A DNA stretch of 64,000 bases. Source: Trissonchulus latispiculum. Lineage: Eukaryota; Nematoda; Enoplea; Enoplida; Ironidae. The stretch covers positions 1 through 64,000 of the forward strand of contig JASAND010022374.1 in NCBI GenBank assembly GCA_030248195.1, given 5' to 3'. Of this stretch, positions 1 through 11,587 are shown one piece after another. Below the pieces are notes generated by a model. That model made no database searches and was not told the DNA's origin. It saw only the letters and a program-made list of their open reading frames with translations. The translations under genes were made by a program, and so were the position numbers. How positions within the stretch are numbered: the stretch's first letter is position 1; every line of letters begins with the position of its first letter.

Positions 1-720
1 AGTGCTCTATCCTACCTGTATTTGCTGTGCTTATTGCTCGCTTTCTATGTCTAAAGGGTTTACCCCTCTAGGCTTTTAGTCGCTCCAGGTTAACCCTGTT
101 GAGCTAGACTCTTCATATTTATCTTGTCTTTAATTGTTTTTAAATTTATTGTTCTTAAATTTTGCAATTTCTTGATAGGTTTAGGGTTCTCTTTTCAGGG
201 TAAATCTCTCTCTATAGTTTATTTCTTGTAGTATTTTTGTGTAGTAGAAATCTCTGTGTAATCTGTACTTTACTCTCTTTTGTATTACATTATTTAGTTA
301 GGCTCTTTCGTACACTGTGCTTTGTCTTCAAAATTATTATACGCATTTTCGGGGTTCGCCCCATTATCAAGCATATTATTTTCAAGTAAATGTGGTCTCT
401 TTTTGGACCATTTTAGGGCGTCGTATTTAATTTAGGTTTTTGTATTAGACTTGTATATTCGGTAAGTAGGGTTTTTCTAAGAAATATTTGGGTAGGTAAT
501 TAGTTATTTTTAAGCATGTACATTTCAGCAAATTTGGGGTAGGTTTCTAATTGAGTCTTTGCTTTTCATCGGTGGTTAAACTCCATTCGGTAGGATTCAC
601 TTAGGTTTGTTGGCGAGGTTAGTTAGGTCGACTGGAACTACATCTCCTCCAGGTTCGACGTTCTCCTTGTGCACAGTTTCCCACTCGTAAAGTTTGGTCG
701 GTACACTTCCAACTTTACAC
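1..720. other. AT-rich stretch, no gene seen
   Basis: No coding signal, RNA gene or clear repeat was recognised on either strand. Confidence 0.4.
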
Positions 721-945
721 CCATGACCCCGCCCCTATCCACGTATCCCCTATCTTAGTACGTGGTCCAAACGGGGGATCGGGGTCAGTATTACTATACT
801 TACATGTTAAACTTGACGGGGGCCCAATTTATGTAGCGGGTATACGCTTGGATGATTTACACATCAGTGTACAGAATATACAAACACGAGCCCGGTCCCC
901 CCGTTTGGACCCCGCACATGTACAGGGGCGGGGTGAGGGGGTCTG
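721..945. repeat. Short GC-rich inverted-repeat element
   Basis: Two GC-rich arms face each other. The left arm (about 721-790) carries ACCCCGCCCCT and GTCCAAACGGGGG. The right arm (about 885-940) carries their complements, CCCCGTTTGGAC and AGGGGCGGGGT. This is the layout of a small MITE or fold-back element of about 225 bp. No target-site duplication was identified. Confidence 0.5.
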
Positions 946-1149
946 ATTTAGGTAGGGGATGAGCCGATAGCGTGCAGAGGATGTAACAGGCTTATAATGC
1001 TTGGCGTATGACGCTTGTTATGCTATTGTGTATTATATATGTATATACTCTTGGTTATATCCAGAAAAGTAATCATTATTCCGTGCTGTACGTACAGCAT
1101 GAACTGTATATTTGTCGAGCTCTCTACGTGTATTGCAACTGTTTTAAGC

Positions 1150-1460
1150 TAGTGCTGTGGTACAAAAACCATTTTCGAGAAACTACGATTATATTATTTT
1201 TGAAACTTTATTTCTCAAAAGCTACAAAACATACCCACGCCAGTTTTCGAAGAAAGGAAAGTCACACTTCTGCAAAGGGTCCTTTTACTCAGTTTGACTT
1301 AAAACTTTTCCAGCTGCGAGAAAACTCAATCCAAATGGCAAAATTTTGTGCAGGGGGATTGCACTGTCTTTGTACTTTTCTTTTCTGGAGCAGTCAGAAA
1401 AAAGCCGTACGAACGATTTCCAGCTTTGAGGGGCTAGTGTTATCAAAACTGAGTTGAATA
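1150..1460 (+). repeat. Fragment of a fold-back repeat arm
   Basis: The segment from about 1160 to 1420 resembles the interior of the fold-back element at 61560-62582. Shared features include a TTTGAAC/TTTGAAAC stretch followed by TTTCTCAAAA and a later GAGAAAACT. The 149-codon frame spanning 1008-1457 is therefore probably repeat sequence read as protein. It has no recognisable domain. Confidence 0.4.
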
Positions 1461-2229
1461 AACCCGGATTGAACCCATTTTGGCGTTCAACCCTAAATTT
1501 TTATGAATGACAAAGCCCCGGTGCTCAACGATTTTTATTGAATTATATTAACCAGTATTAATCCGGTTGTGATTTAACCCAGACTTCAAACCCAGCTCTG
1601 TTATTTCAACAAGGATTTGTTCGTTTCCCTTTTGGTTACACCGGGGTAACAGTTTTCAAAACAATGTCAACCCGGATTTCATCAATATCTATTAGACATA
1701 ACAAAAGCTATGCATAATTCACACAATTTGGGTTATCTTTGTCGGTTTATTTCTGTCCTTACTAATGTAAGTGCAGATACCAGTCAATGCTAATTTATTC
1801 CTTAACCAGAGTTTTATTGAGCAAATGCCTTAAAAATCAGATGCTAAAATAAATGCATAACTAACTTCGGTCAGTAACAGTACGGTGGCGGGTAAATTAC
1901 CAAGGGGCGTGCAAAGCTCAAAAGTGCTTAAGGTGGTGATTCCTGTTGGAGACATCAACTTTCAACCCTTATTACTCATTCATTCCTTGGAGTAAAGTAG
2001 CCATTTTTTATATCGAAATGGAGCTTAACATTTTCTCGTTCTAATGAATACAGTGAACATAACTTTAGTTCTCGGAAATTATTTTACTGCATTTTAGAAG
2101 TAATTTAATTTTCCAGATTTTTTTGCAGACTAAAGTGAATTTTTGCGTGAAGCGTCAGCCACATCATTCGATTCCACTATCAAATAGCTGGGGTCCCTAT
2201 TTGAATTATTATGAAATCGCTCTTCGTTG
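1461..2229. other. No gene recognised
   Basis: AT-rich sequence with scattered AACCCGGA-type words near 1461-1680. A TTAA followed by GGTGGTGATTCC near 1930 resembles the TTAA-plus-GGTG ends of fold-back elements elsewhere in the window, but no matching right end was found. Confidence 0.35.
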
Positions 2230-2720
2230 TATAGAAATTAACTAAAATGTAAGCGCAACCCGGATTTTGCCTACTTTTCCCAACCTTCGCAAGCTACCAC
2301 TTTGGCTATAAAGCAGCAATCGGGGCAACTAAAAAAGGTCCCTGGGTATTTTTGTGTAAAACAAGTCTAGTAAGTGGCAACCCTCTAGCTTGCATAATAA
2401 ATGCTCCACAATCGCTGGAAAAAATTTGGTCATGTTTTTGCAAAAACTACATTTTTTATGGTAGCTGCTCACGGAATAGCAGTTGGAAAATTATCATGCC
2501 TCGCATAATCGGCCTCGACGAGACCTTCAAATCGACGCCCTCAGTTTAATTTTACGTCTTGCGTAGCTCAAGAAATGGTGGATTATTTGATTTCTGCAAA
2601 ACAAACAATAAGAGAATCAGCTATATCTCACTATACAGAAAAGCTAGAAAGGAGCTTTAAAAAGCAAAAATGTAAAAATGTAGAACTCAGCAAGATCTTT
2701 TGAATGAATATAATTATAGC
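2230..2720 (+). repeat. Diverged repeat, copy A (inverted partner at 7100-7640)
   Basis: This stretch matches the reverse complement of 7100-7640 over several hundred bases with many substitutions. Both share TTTTGCAAAAACTACATT, CATGCCTCG and GAAAAGCTAGAAAG in the same order. Copy B keeps a longer open frame, and a short protein match beginning MPRI(I/M) is visible in both. The ancestor may have been coding, probably part of a transposable element. Copy A is riddled with stops. The family was not recognised. Confidence 0.5.
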
Positions 2721-2847
2721 TATGGAGCTGCTGTCTAAATGTCAAAACTCGGCAAAAACCGCCCTGAACGGAGACGTCGAAGCTTTCAAGCGAGATTGCG
2801 CGAGCCCGGTTCACACTAGGCAATCTATTCCTGGTCCAATTTCAATA

Positions 2848-3021
2848 ATTTTATTAGCAAACTGTTTTTACGGGGAAGCGAAATCGTTTAGTAAAATTTA
2901 TGGGGAAGAGACATTTGACACTGTCCTTACCGCTCTCCGAAACCATTTCACCCCAAAGGCCAATATCGTTGCGGCCCGCCATGAATTCCGTCAACGGAAA
3001 CAACCTACTTTGACCGAAACT
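2848..3021 (+). pseudogene. Ty3/gypsy-type Gag fragment
   Basis: The open frame here encodes an L-x-x-HF-x-P-K-x-N core followed by RHEFRQRKQ. This is the pattern of the capsid region of Ty3/gypsy retrotransposon Gag proteins, normally L..yF.Pk.N....R..FrqRkQ. The core lies at 2905-3003. Sequence before it (to 2848) is compatible with the preceding helix. After about 3021 the frame continues to 3264 but no longer resembles Gag, so a frameshift or breakpoint is likely. No protease, reverse transcriptase or integrase follows. It is read as an isolated relic, not a working gene. Confidence 0.6.
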
Positions 3022-3469
3022 TCTAAAAAGAGGGGAAGTGTTGTGACTATGTTTTGTGGAAAACATATGAGTTTTGTGCTAACAGTAGAAAATGATGGAC
3101 GTAAAGATAAACCTTATAAACGTATCTCTTGGTTATGTACGATCACTTCACCAAGTGGCATGAGGTCGGAATCGTTGGGTCTCCAACCACTGGAACCGCC
3201 ATATCGTTTTTGGGACCTCTGTTTTCCCGGTTTGGGTCTCCCAAAGAAAAGGGGACTAAGAATTTGAAGTGGAGAGCAGAATGCAGAAAAGTGAGATAGA
3301 AAGTTTTAGAGACCAATAGGATTGGATCCGTTATGATGTAGAATATAGTTGTTATTGGATGTTTAGCGAGGTAGTCGCTACTACACAAACGTATGTCTAA
3401 TATAATTGGGGTGTGTTTTTACTATTCCTACACTATTCGACATTGTTTTAAGCTGGTGATTCCCTTTTA

Positions 3470-4501
3470 TGGAAATTTGGTTAAAAGAGTAAAGAGAGAG
3501 AGATTGCTAAGGTTCGTGCTGAGTGTGTGATTTTGAAGTTAGGACTACAAATTCAAACAAAATTTAGTTTATTTCAAAGAAGACACAATTTTGTAGAAAC
3601 AAAATACAAATGTGACCGTGTACAAAACAATTTTAAGACAAAATACCCAACCCTTCCAACCAACCTCTAACCTGCTTCAGATCCAGGGCTTCTCCAATTT
3701 AGATGACTAATTTGGGTTCAATCGAAAGTGACCGAAAATGACGAAACTTCCCTCCCTTAAATATTGTCAAAACTAATTTGCATATTACGAAAATGTCGAA
3801 TTTCTAATTTGCATATTAGTTCTGAAGTTTGTAGATTTTCGAAAACAAGGAAATTTCCACAAAATACCCCCTCTTTTGAAAGCGCGCGCCCTCGCCGCGG
3901 TCCATGCAGTCAGTAAAATAAAATTACAGTTAACCTAGCTAACCTACCTACTAGTACATAATAAAACAGCATTAGTACACGAAAGGAACCTAAAACTGCA
4001 TCTCGCACACGCGGACGCCTGCCCGAAGCCGACAACACAACACACTACTGGCTTAACGGGTACGTGTAAAACTACACCGGAACCTCCGGGACAGACAGAC
4101 AAGACAGACAAATATATACAAGACAAAAAATAAAGACCGCAACGAGGAAGCACCCTAACAAAAGAGAGGCTGAAGTTTTTGGATCAACAATAAGACATCT
4201 TGAACTTCAGAACAATATTTCGGAACCTTCCACGAAGATTCCCAAACCTCCGATAGAAGTCTTTTCAACAACAAAATACCGCAAGCTTAGAATCGACAAA
4301 CCAAATGACAAAACTGGCAGCAGAACAGGAACAATAGAAAAAATAACAATACAATGGCCTAGCCAAGGTAGCGAGCACCCACCCCAATGAAACCCCAAAA
4401 TCCGAAACCTCCTACATGAGAAGTAGACCCAAAATTTAAACACAATTTCACCACAAGGCACCCCCACCCACGCATAGCCCAACCACAACTTTCACCACCC
4501 A
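3470..4501 (-). repeat. 3' LTR of the 3470-6719 element
   Basis: This is 1032 bp, matched base for base to 5688-6719 apart from a few substitutions, for example GTGAC against ATGAC near 3612, and GACTAATT against GACCAATT near 3702. The short open frames inside it occur identically in the other LTR and are not genes. Confidence 0.8.
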
Positions 4502-5667
4502 CGATTAAATATACCTGAACAACCGAACAACAATACACAAAACACAACCGGAAGTAAGGGAAAGGGTGAGCCAAACACCGGGAAAGGGACGGCAAATTCC
4601 AACATAAGCAATACGCATCACCACTACTTCCTGCCCAATAGGGCCCTTCACCCAAGACCAGTACAATACGCACAACAAAGTTCTAGAGTCAGCGAGCAGC
4701 ACGTTCTGCTCTGGGAAGACCATCAGCGACTCAAAGGCAGCCGCCACCGGGAATATACCTGTGCCCCCGGGAAGCCGCCCACCCTCGGGCTAGAGCACCC
4801 CCGAAAAGCGTGATAGCACTAGGACCCGTACCAGACCAATCACAAGCAAACCACCACTTAATCACACTAGCCTCCAGAACCGCTGCACCGACCCAAACCA
4901 GCGAAACCCACCTCAGCCAACCCCAAAACCAGCACACCGACCAGAGGGGGAGGTGCTGGCTCACCAAGGGAGGGAGGATATGGAGGATTCTAGAACAAAG
5001 AACAAATATAAGTGTGTGAGCCGACAACGTTTTTAAACACAATGAACAAAAGAAAAACCACAGAATGCTAACCCACTAAACTGTTCCTAGTCAAGAATTT
5101 AAGGAGGGAAACAGGCAGCAATCCGAACCCCAGGAATCCTGATCCTGGGACAAGGATTACTGACAGTTCCCTATCAAAAGAAAACCATGTGAATGTTCAA
5201 ATGATAAAATTTCCAATAATAAATCTAATTTTAAATCGAACGCAAAAAAACTAATAAATGAAACGTTTACGACCTGATTCAGTGGAAATCCGCTGGAACA
5301 GGCGGTGACTTCCCAAGCCAAGGCCGGATTCCCAAAGACGTCTTCGGCCGATAGAAGCTTCAGGATCATCCAGCCATGGTTTGAAGGCCACCGGCTGAAC
5401 CAGCAGATTCCATCCTGGAACACTTCTAGAATCAACTGAAATAAAACAAAGGTAAGTGCAATGTGCAAAAGAATCTTTAAAGGTGCAAAAGTTTAATCAT
5501 TTTTAGAACAGGAAATGGGAGGAGGAATTACCCCCTCTTTTAAAAAGGAAATTCTTTAAAAAACTTGATCAGAAGCCTTTGCCTGACTTGACCATGGGTC
5601 AACTGGTCAAGCCAGGCACCCAAGATTAGAGGTTGGTCGAGTTCAAAACTTCAAAATCTACTCATAT

Positions 5668-5681
5668 GTACACGGTCGCCA
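5668..5681 (-). promoter_or_regulatory. Putative primer-binding site
   Basis: On the minus strand TGGCGACCGTGTAC begins about six bases after the LTR end. It starts with TGG, the complement of a tRNA CCA end, and TGGCGACCGTG-like words are common at this place in LTR retrotransposons. The tRNA partner is not assigned. Confidence 0.5.
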
Positions 5682-5687
5682 GTTTTA

Positions 5688-6719
5688 TGGAAATTTGGTT
5701 AAAAGAGTAAAGAGAGAGAGATTGCTAAGGTTCGTGCTGAGTGTGTGATTTTGAAGTTAGGACTACAAATTCAAACAAAATTTAGTTTATTTCAAAGAAG
5801 ACACAATTTTGTAGAAACAAAATACAAATATGACCGTGTACAAAACAATTTTAAGACACAATACCCAACCCTTCCAACCAACCTCTAACCTGCTTCAGAT
5901 CCAGGGCTTCTCCAATTTAGATGACCAATTTGGGTTCAATCGAAAGTGACCGAAAATGACGAAACTTCCCTCCCTTAAATATTGTCAAAACTAATTTGCA
6001 TATTACGAAAATGTCGAATTTCTAATTTGCATATTAGTTCTGAAGTTTGTAGATTTTCGAAAACAAGGAAATTTCCACAAAATACCCCCTCTTTTGAAAG
6101 CGCGCGCCCTCGCCGCGGTCCATGCAGTCAGTAAAATAAAATTACAGTTAACCTAGCTAACCTACCTACTAGTACATAATAAAACAGCATTAGTACACGA
6201 AAGGAACCTAAAACTGCATCTCGCACACGCGGACGCCTGCCCGAAGCCGACAACACAACACACTACTGGCTTAACGGGTACGTGTAAAACTACACCGGAA
6301 CCTCCGGGACAGACAGACAAGACAGACAAATATATACAAGACAAAAAATAAAGACCGCAACGAGGAAGCACCCTAACAAAAGAGAGGCTGAAGTTTTTGG
6401 ATTAACAATAAGACATCTTGAACTTCAGAACAATATTTCGGAACCTTCCACGAAGATTCCCAAACCTCCGATAGAAGTCTTTTCAACAACAAAATCCCGC
6501 AAGCTTAGAATCGACAAACCAAATGACAAAACTGGCAGCAGAACAGAAACAATGGAAAAAATAACAATACAATGGCCTAGCCAAGGTAGCGAGCACCCAC
6601 CCCAATGAAACCCCAAAATCCGAAAACTCCTACATGAGAAGTAGACCCAAAATTTAAACACAATTTCACCACAAGGCACCCCCACCCACGCATAGCCCAA
6701 CCACAACTTTCACCACCCA
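5688..6719 (-). repeat. 5' LTR of the 3470-6719 element
   Basis: This is 1032 bp, the partner of 3470-4501. On the minus strand it starts TGGGTGGTGAAAG and ends CCAAATTTCCA, directly before the putative primer-binding site. Confidence 0.8.
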
Positions 6720-7099
6720 TTCTGGCCTTCGAGCGTTGCTGTCTTTATCTTTAAGGTGGTAATTCCCTTTGGTCACAAAAAGTTTGCACCATTACTACTC
6801 AGCATAACTTGGAGTTAAGAAGCCATGAATCAGAAGTTTAAAAACCTGCGAAAGCAATATTAATAGAAAATAGGAGCTTCAATACAAATATACGCAAGCA
6901 ATAAGAAGGCGTAAAACAATACTTCTTTATATCCACAAAGTTGCACCCTGTGAGTATCCCCTTTGGCTGCCCTGCTTTGTACTGAACTAAACGGTATAGT
7001 ATATAGTGTGTTTTCTCCCAATTATCCAACTGATCGACTGTGGGATATGATTCAACATAGCTGTGCTCATTAGGTAATTGATAGATTTGAGGTAACACT

Positions 7100-7640
7100 A
7101 AATGTATCAGAAAATGAAAAGCTATATTTGTTTATTTTGAAGCAACTTTCTAGCTTTTCGACAACCAGCTTTCTAATTTTAGCGTCCAAAAGTAGTCATT
7201 TTTGTAGAATTCAACTAATCCATTACGTCTTAAACTACGCACGTGGAGAAATTCATAAATTACGGGTGCCGAATTGAAGGTCTCATAGAGGCACATTATC
7301 CGAGGCATGGTCATCTTCCAAAACTGCTATCCAGGAGGCAACTATCATAATAATGTAGTTTTTGCAAAAGCACGATCAATTTCAGCGATCGTGTAGAATT
7401 TTAGCGTACAAGATATGGTTGCCACTGATGTTGTGAACACAAAATACCCCGGGACCCTTTTTTAATTGGCCGTATTAGAGCTTTCTTGCTAATGTGATCG
7501 CCTGCAAAAGTTGATAAATGTAGGCAAAATCCATGCTGCGCATACATTTTGTTAATTTTTCCTAAAACGAAGACTGATTTTATAACAACTAAGAACGGAA
7601 AACAGCTATTTGACAATGGACGGTGTGAAGGATATAACCG
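7100..7640 (-). repeat. Diverged repeat, copy B (inverted partner of 2230-2720)
   Basis: The reverse complement aligns with 2230-2720. Copy B retains a 71-codon frame (7401-7616, minus), and a second stretch around 7230-7330 encodes a short MPRIM-containing segment. Protein-like but unrecognised. A decayed transposon coding region is the likeliest explanation. The pair brackets the LTR element, so they may be the two sides of an older inverted insertion. Confidence 0.45.
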
Positions 7641-7996
7641 ATGTCTTTGGAAAAATTTAACTCAGTATTAAAATCAGAAGATCGCACTTCAAGAATCAGT
7701 CGAAAATTCTCGAAATCCAATATTAGTTTCCTTGTATTCCTTAAGAAGAGAAAATGTCAAGCTACATTTCAATATAAAAGATGGCTGTCTAACTTAAAAA
7801 TTAGTGAGAAATAACGGTATTGACTTCGTGCCTGGATTTACTAGGCTTGGTTTATTAGTACTAGGCTAAATCTGAGCTTTGAAAACTTGTTGATAAGCCG
7901 CTGTGAAGTAGCTTGGTTAAAATTGTTTTCGTAAAAGCCAAGGAATGGATAGTGTTAGCCAAGGTTATTTCAAGGAAATGTTGTGTTGATTTAATA

Positions 7997-8059
7997 GACC
8001 ATGGCTTGGCTTATGGTGACCATGGCTTGGCTTATGGTGACCATGGCTTGGCTTATGGT
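7997..8059. repeat. 21-bp tandem repeat, three copies
   Basis: The unit GACCATGGCTTGGCTTATGGT occurs three times without interruption. It shares CTTGGCTTATGGT with the adjacent 110-bp satellite and is probably an internal amplification of it. Confidence 0.9.
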
Positions 8060-8610
8060 GAGATTGTTTGGTGTAAAAACCATATGTTCAATAATTTAGT
8101 TATACTTAGATGTGGTACCACATGTCACCTCAAAGCCAAGCCAACCAAGTAAACTTGGCTTGGTTTATGTTGTAATTGCTTGGTCTATAGAATGTGTTCA
8201 ATTATTTTCTTATACTTTGAAGTGGTACCACATGTCACCTGAAAGTCAAGCCAACCAAGTAAACTTGGCTTGGCTTATGGTGAGATTGCTTGGTCAAAAA
8301 AGCATATGTTCAATAATTTACTTATACTTAGAAGTGGTACCACATGTCACCTCAAAGCCAAGCCAACCAAGTAAACTTGGCTTGGTTTATGTTGTAATTG
8401 CTTGGTCTATAGAATATGTTCAATTATTTTCTTATACTTTGAAGTGGTAGCACATGTCACCTGAAAGCTAAGCCAACCAAGTAAACTGGGCTTGGCTTAT
8501 GGTGAAATTGCTTGGTCTAAACCATATGTTCAATAATTTACTTATACTTTGAAGAGGTAGCAGAAAGCCAAGCCAACCAAGCAAACTTGGGTTGGCTTAT
8601 GTTGAAATTT
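8060..8610. repeat. Palindromic 110-bp satellite, about five units
   Basis: GTGGTACCACATGTCACC-type words recur at about 8112, 8222, 8333, 8443 and (degenerate) 8553, a period of 110-112 bp. Each unit carries a near-perfect inverted repeat made of AAGCCAAGCCAACCAAGT facing CTTGGCTTGGCTT, able to form a long hairpin. Degenerate copies of the palindrome (AAGCCAAGCCAACCAAG) continue to about 8760. The open frames at 7913-8152 and 8112-8450 are by-products of the array. Confidence 0.9.
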
Positions 8611-8827
8611 TGCATAGAGGCGATAATGGCAATAATAGCATTTCTTGGCTTAATACTCGAAGGTTCTGTATAGTTAGGGGTGGTATCGTGTCAGGTCTAA
8701 GCCAAGCCAACCAAGTATGCTTGGCGTGCCTTAATTTGTCATTGTGGTCTAAAATAAGCCAAGTCTTTCGAATTTCAGCACTGTCTGGTTGTCAGTAATA
8801 GGGGGCGCTGGACAAAGTTGTGTAGTG

Positions 8828-9125
8828 TTGAGGGGGGGGGAGACGGATATGGAGTTTGGGAATACTAATGGTGGGGGGACCGGAAATGGAGTTTGGGACA
8901 ACTACTGCTTTGGGCGGAAGGGGGTGGGGGGTTGGTTGTGTGCTGTGCTATATAAAAACTTTGTCTTCCCGTATTGCGACAGGTGAACCATAGTTTCACC
9001 AGGGGGGGCCTAGGTATGTTAGGGAACCCCCCCCACCAAAATGACAAATTTTGGCTACCCCCCCCCCAGATTTTCAGATTTTTGCTACCCCCCCCCCAAA
9101 TAAATTAAAATAATAAAATAAAATC
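8828..9125. repeat. G/C homopolymer tract array
   Basis: Runs of eight or more G are followed by runs of seven to ten C separated by short AT words such as CAGATTTTCAGATTTTTGCTA. This is a degenerate minisatellite with G-quadruplex potential. It is not coding. Confidence 0.8.
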
Positions 9126-9454
9126 GAAAATTTAGGGGGGTGAAAGCATTACTAGATTTCTGTTTGGAAATTTCTTAAAGTTGGTGTAACCTTTAGAAAC
9201 GCTCAAACTAACATTGTTCTCCTGTGTACTGTGTTCTTCTGAGCAGACGATTTAAGCTTCTGTTCGATTTATTCAAGCTAATAATTCACTGTTCAAAATT
9301 TGAGCTCGCACTTTGGTTGTGGGATTTCCTGGAAAGTAGTCGTTCTGTTGGCCCCACCCTGCCTTTATTATTGCTACACTCTAGTAATTTTGCAAGAAAT
9401 TAGTTTTTGTACAGGATTAGTTGACAGGTTTGTTGTGTATTATATGTAGTGGCA

Positions 9455-9472
9455 GAATGTTCTAGAAGCTTC
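9455..9472. promoter_or_regulatory. Perfect four-unit heat-shock element
   Basis: GAATGTTCTAGAAGCTTC matches the alternating GAAnnTTC pattern bound by heat-shock factor, with four units in exact 5-bp phase. No heat-shock gene is visible within several kb, so the site may belong to a repeat such as a solo LTR. Confidence 0.5.
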
Positions 9473-9514
9473 GATAAGGTTCTTCAACAGTACAGAAAAG
9501 TCTAGAGTTATAAA

Positions 9515-9532
9515 GAATGTTCTCGGCGTTTC
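9515..9532. promoter_or_regulatory. Second heat-shock-element-like site
   Basis: GAA, TTC and TTC fall at 9515, 9520 and 9530 in 5-bp phase, with the third position (GGC) degenerate. It lies 43 bp after the perfect element. Confidence 0.3.
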
Positions 9533-10059
9533 TTCAGCTTTCTCGAACGTTTTGCCGGAGTCTTCGAGGTACTCGACACAAACGGTCAACGTAAACTGTA
9601 AACCCAACAACTATTAGCTAGCTCAAAGTCAATATCAACGGTGATATCTCAGGAAAAGAGTCAGTTTGATTTGTTCTGCAATTGCGAACAGTCAGTTTCA
9701 AACTCTCAAACCCGAGTGCTCTAACAGCAAATTAGTAGTTCGTTATTAGTTGGTCATTAGTTAATTAAAGAATTAGAAAGTTGTAGTACATGAAAGGACA
9801 AAGCTAATTTTATTTTAGCAAATTTTATCAGAGCAAAAGGCGCATAAAAGCGAATAAGTATATGTAAACGGTAAAGTACACTGAAACTGAAGGTTAATGC
9901 GAGCACAAGCAAGAAAGCATATCATTGATGAGTACAAATAAGCATAGAAGCACGACCTTCATATGAACAGAGCATTTTTATGGGTGCTTATTTTGAAAAT
10001 ATTTGCGATATCTGAACTTAATGCAGCTATCAAAGCGGGGTTTGGAAAGACTAACATTT

Positions 10060-10225
10060 TTCCAATTTTTAACAAGAGAATAGCAATAGCATATGTGTAG
10101 AGGATAAGCTGAACACGCATTATTTGTGAAGTGTTAGCTTTCCTAATTTCTAGATTTAGCCTTGCGGTTATAGTTCAAATGAGCAGCCAAGATTCACCTT
10201 CTAATGGAATGAGTGAAACGATCAT
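10060..10225 (+). repeat. Duplicated block, partner at 14600-14757
   Basis: AACAAGAGAATAGCAA, TTTCTAGATTTAG and ATGAGCAGCCAA occur in the same order here and at 14600-14757. Each copy ends in a tiny frame starting MSSQ. All differences between the two frames change the amino acid, so a conserved coding exon is not supported. Confidence 0.55.
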
Positions 10226-10989
10226 TAAAAAATATTAAAAAATTAACAAACAAAAATTGACAAAGACAAAGACTGCGACCAGAATATCCACAACCCACCT
10301 GCACCGTGCAATCACAAATTTTACTAAATCATGAGCATGAAGCATCAACGACAAGAAGCTTTATTACAATTGCTCTGAGTTGTATTTATTGTAAATTGTA
10401 TTTATTGTAATTTGTATTTATCCAGTTCCAAACTACGTGGTCCAGCAGGATCAGAACTTTTCTATAACAAGCGTGCCTGGTGCCAGCTGGCAGTACTCTT
10501 AACCGCTGTAAGGAGAGTGTAACTGGAGTGGAGCGTCCAGAAAAAAACCGGTTAAGGAAGAACATTCTGTAATAAATAGTGGATACACATACTTTTGGTA
10601 CAACTCTTATTGATGGTAGAATTTTGGCGAATCTTTAATTTTGCAGTCCTCCATTGTTTAAGACTACTACTCATACTGCTCTCCACATCCACGCAGTACT
10701 CATTCCTTTGCATCATCCAATTTTACTATTAATACTTCCACAAAACGTGTACTGCATATGACATATTGCATATGTATAAATCCTGCGTAGACATTGACGA
10801 TAGGATGCATAGCTCAAAGCGACGGACTGACTATAGCATGAAATTATTTCATCTTTGTAATTCATTATTCATAATTTTATTATCGAACACTTTCCTATAG
10901 AACTCGTTTCATAATCGAACGTATTTCAGTATATGACTTTTGTGTTTTTGAGCTGTGTTACACGTTTCGAATGACAGACAGACCCTTAT
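10226..10989. other. No gene recognised
   Basis: AT-rich sequence with a duplicated TGTAAATTGTATTTATTGTAA word near 10380-10420. A few words near 10870-10900 resemble 29570-29610, suggesting it belongs to the duplicated intergenic units. Confidence 0.3.
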
Positions 10990-11215
10990 ATTACTTCTTT
11001 TCCTGGACTACATGAAGCAAAGCTTGGCTGATCGAGGAAAATTTCCACCTGTCAGATTTGATTTTTCTGTACTCGATTTTAAAATTCAAACTCTATTCTA
11101 ATATTTTAGTTTTAGAAAGCACTAATTGAGAGTAGTTTGATATCAGATTACATCTCAATACGGATCAGTAGGTTTTCTATTGCACGAAAACATTGAGAAA
11201 GAGTCACATGCAGCA
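10990..11215 (+). repeat. Intergenic block U, copy 1
   Basis: The block contains CTGATCGAGGAAAATTTCCA then CCTGTCAG and, about 130 bp on, ATCAGATTACATC. The same order of words is found near 16800-17060, 29690-29880, 44600-44800 and 46640-46830. It is non-coding and interpreted as a piece of a segmentally duplicated upstream region. Confidence 0.55.
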
Positions 11216-11587
11216 TTTTCGAGCTTCGACTTGCTCCAAAATCAGAAGCCAATTTCTAGGTAGAATAAAAATCCCCTGCTCATCATGAGAGGAAAGCAGC
11301 TTACTTGGTAACAACGCAATGTGCATGTACGGATATACCCACTGAGTCACATTTTGTAACGTAACATTTCCACCAGGGAAACCAGCAGCCGAAATCTGAT
11401 GTTCTTGATAAAATGGATATTTATTAAAAGCACAGCAAATGTCGTCAATCTTTCATGTGCCAGGATCACGTTTCTTCTACTGCCACCAACTACCAATAGA
11501 TAACCAATGGCTAAAAAGCCAATAACCTGCAATTAAAACTAGAATAAATATGAATGCAATAATCCATGGATTCAAAAGTTAAGCTGT

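Larger units (their letters stand above)
3470..6719 (-). mobile_element. Non-autonomous LTR retrotransposon (two 1032-bp LTRs)
   Basis: Two direct repeats of equal length (3470-4501 and 5688-6719) differ at only about eight positions by eye and flank a 1.19-kb interior. Read on the minus strand, each repeat begins TGGGTGG and ends TTTCCA, giving TG..CA ends. A TGGCGACCGTG motif follows the 5' LTR closely, as expected of a primer-binding site, which sets the orientation as minus. The interior (4502-5687) has no gag or pol motifs, so the element would depend on proteins from elsewhere. No polypurine tract or clear target-site duplication was found. Near-identical LTRs imply recent insertion or recent conversion. 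Confidence 0.75.

Noticed and set aside
1008..1457. 149-codon frame near the left edge
   Set aside because: It overlaps a repeat arm shared with 61560-62582 and shows no domain or conserved frame.
3944..6706. Paired minus-strand frames of 69 and 93 codons
   Set aside because: They occur twice because they lie in the two LTRs. No known domain, and they fall in the presumptive regulatory repeat.
7913..8450. Open frames of 79 and 112 codons
   Set aside because: They are the 21-bp and 110-bp tandem repeats read as protein, and residue repeats follow the DNA period.
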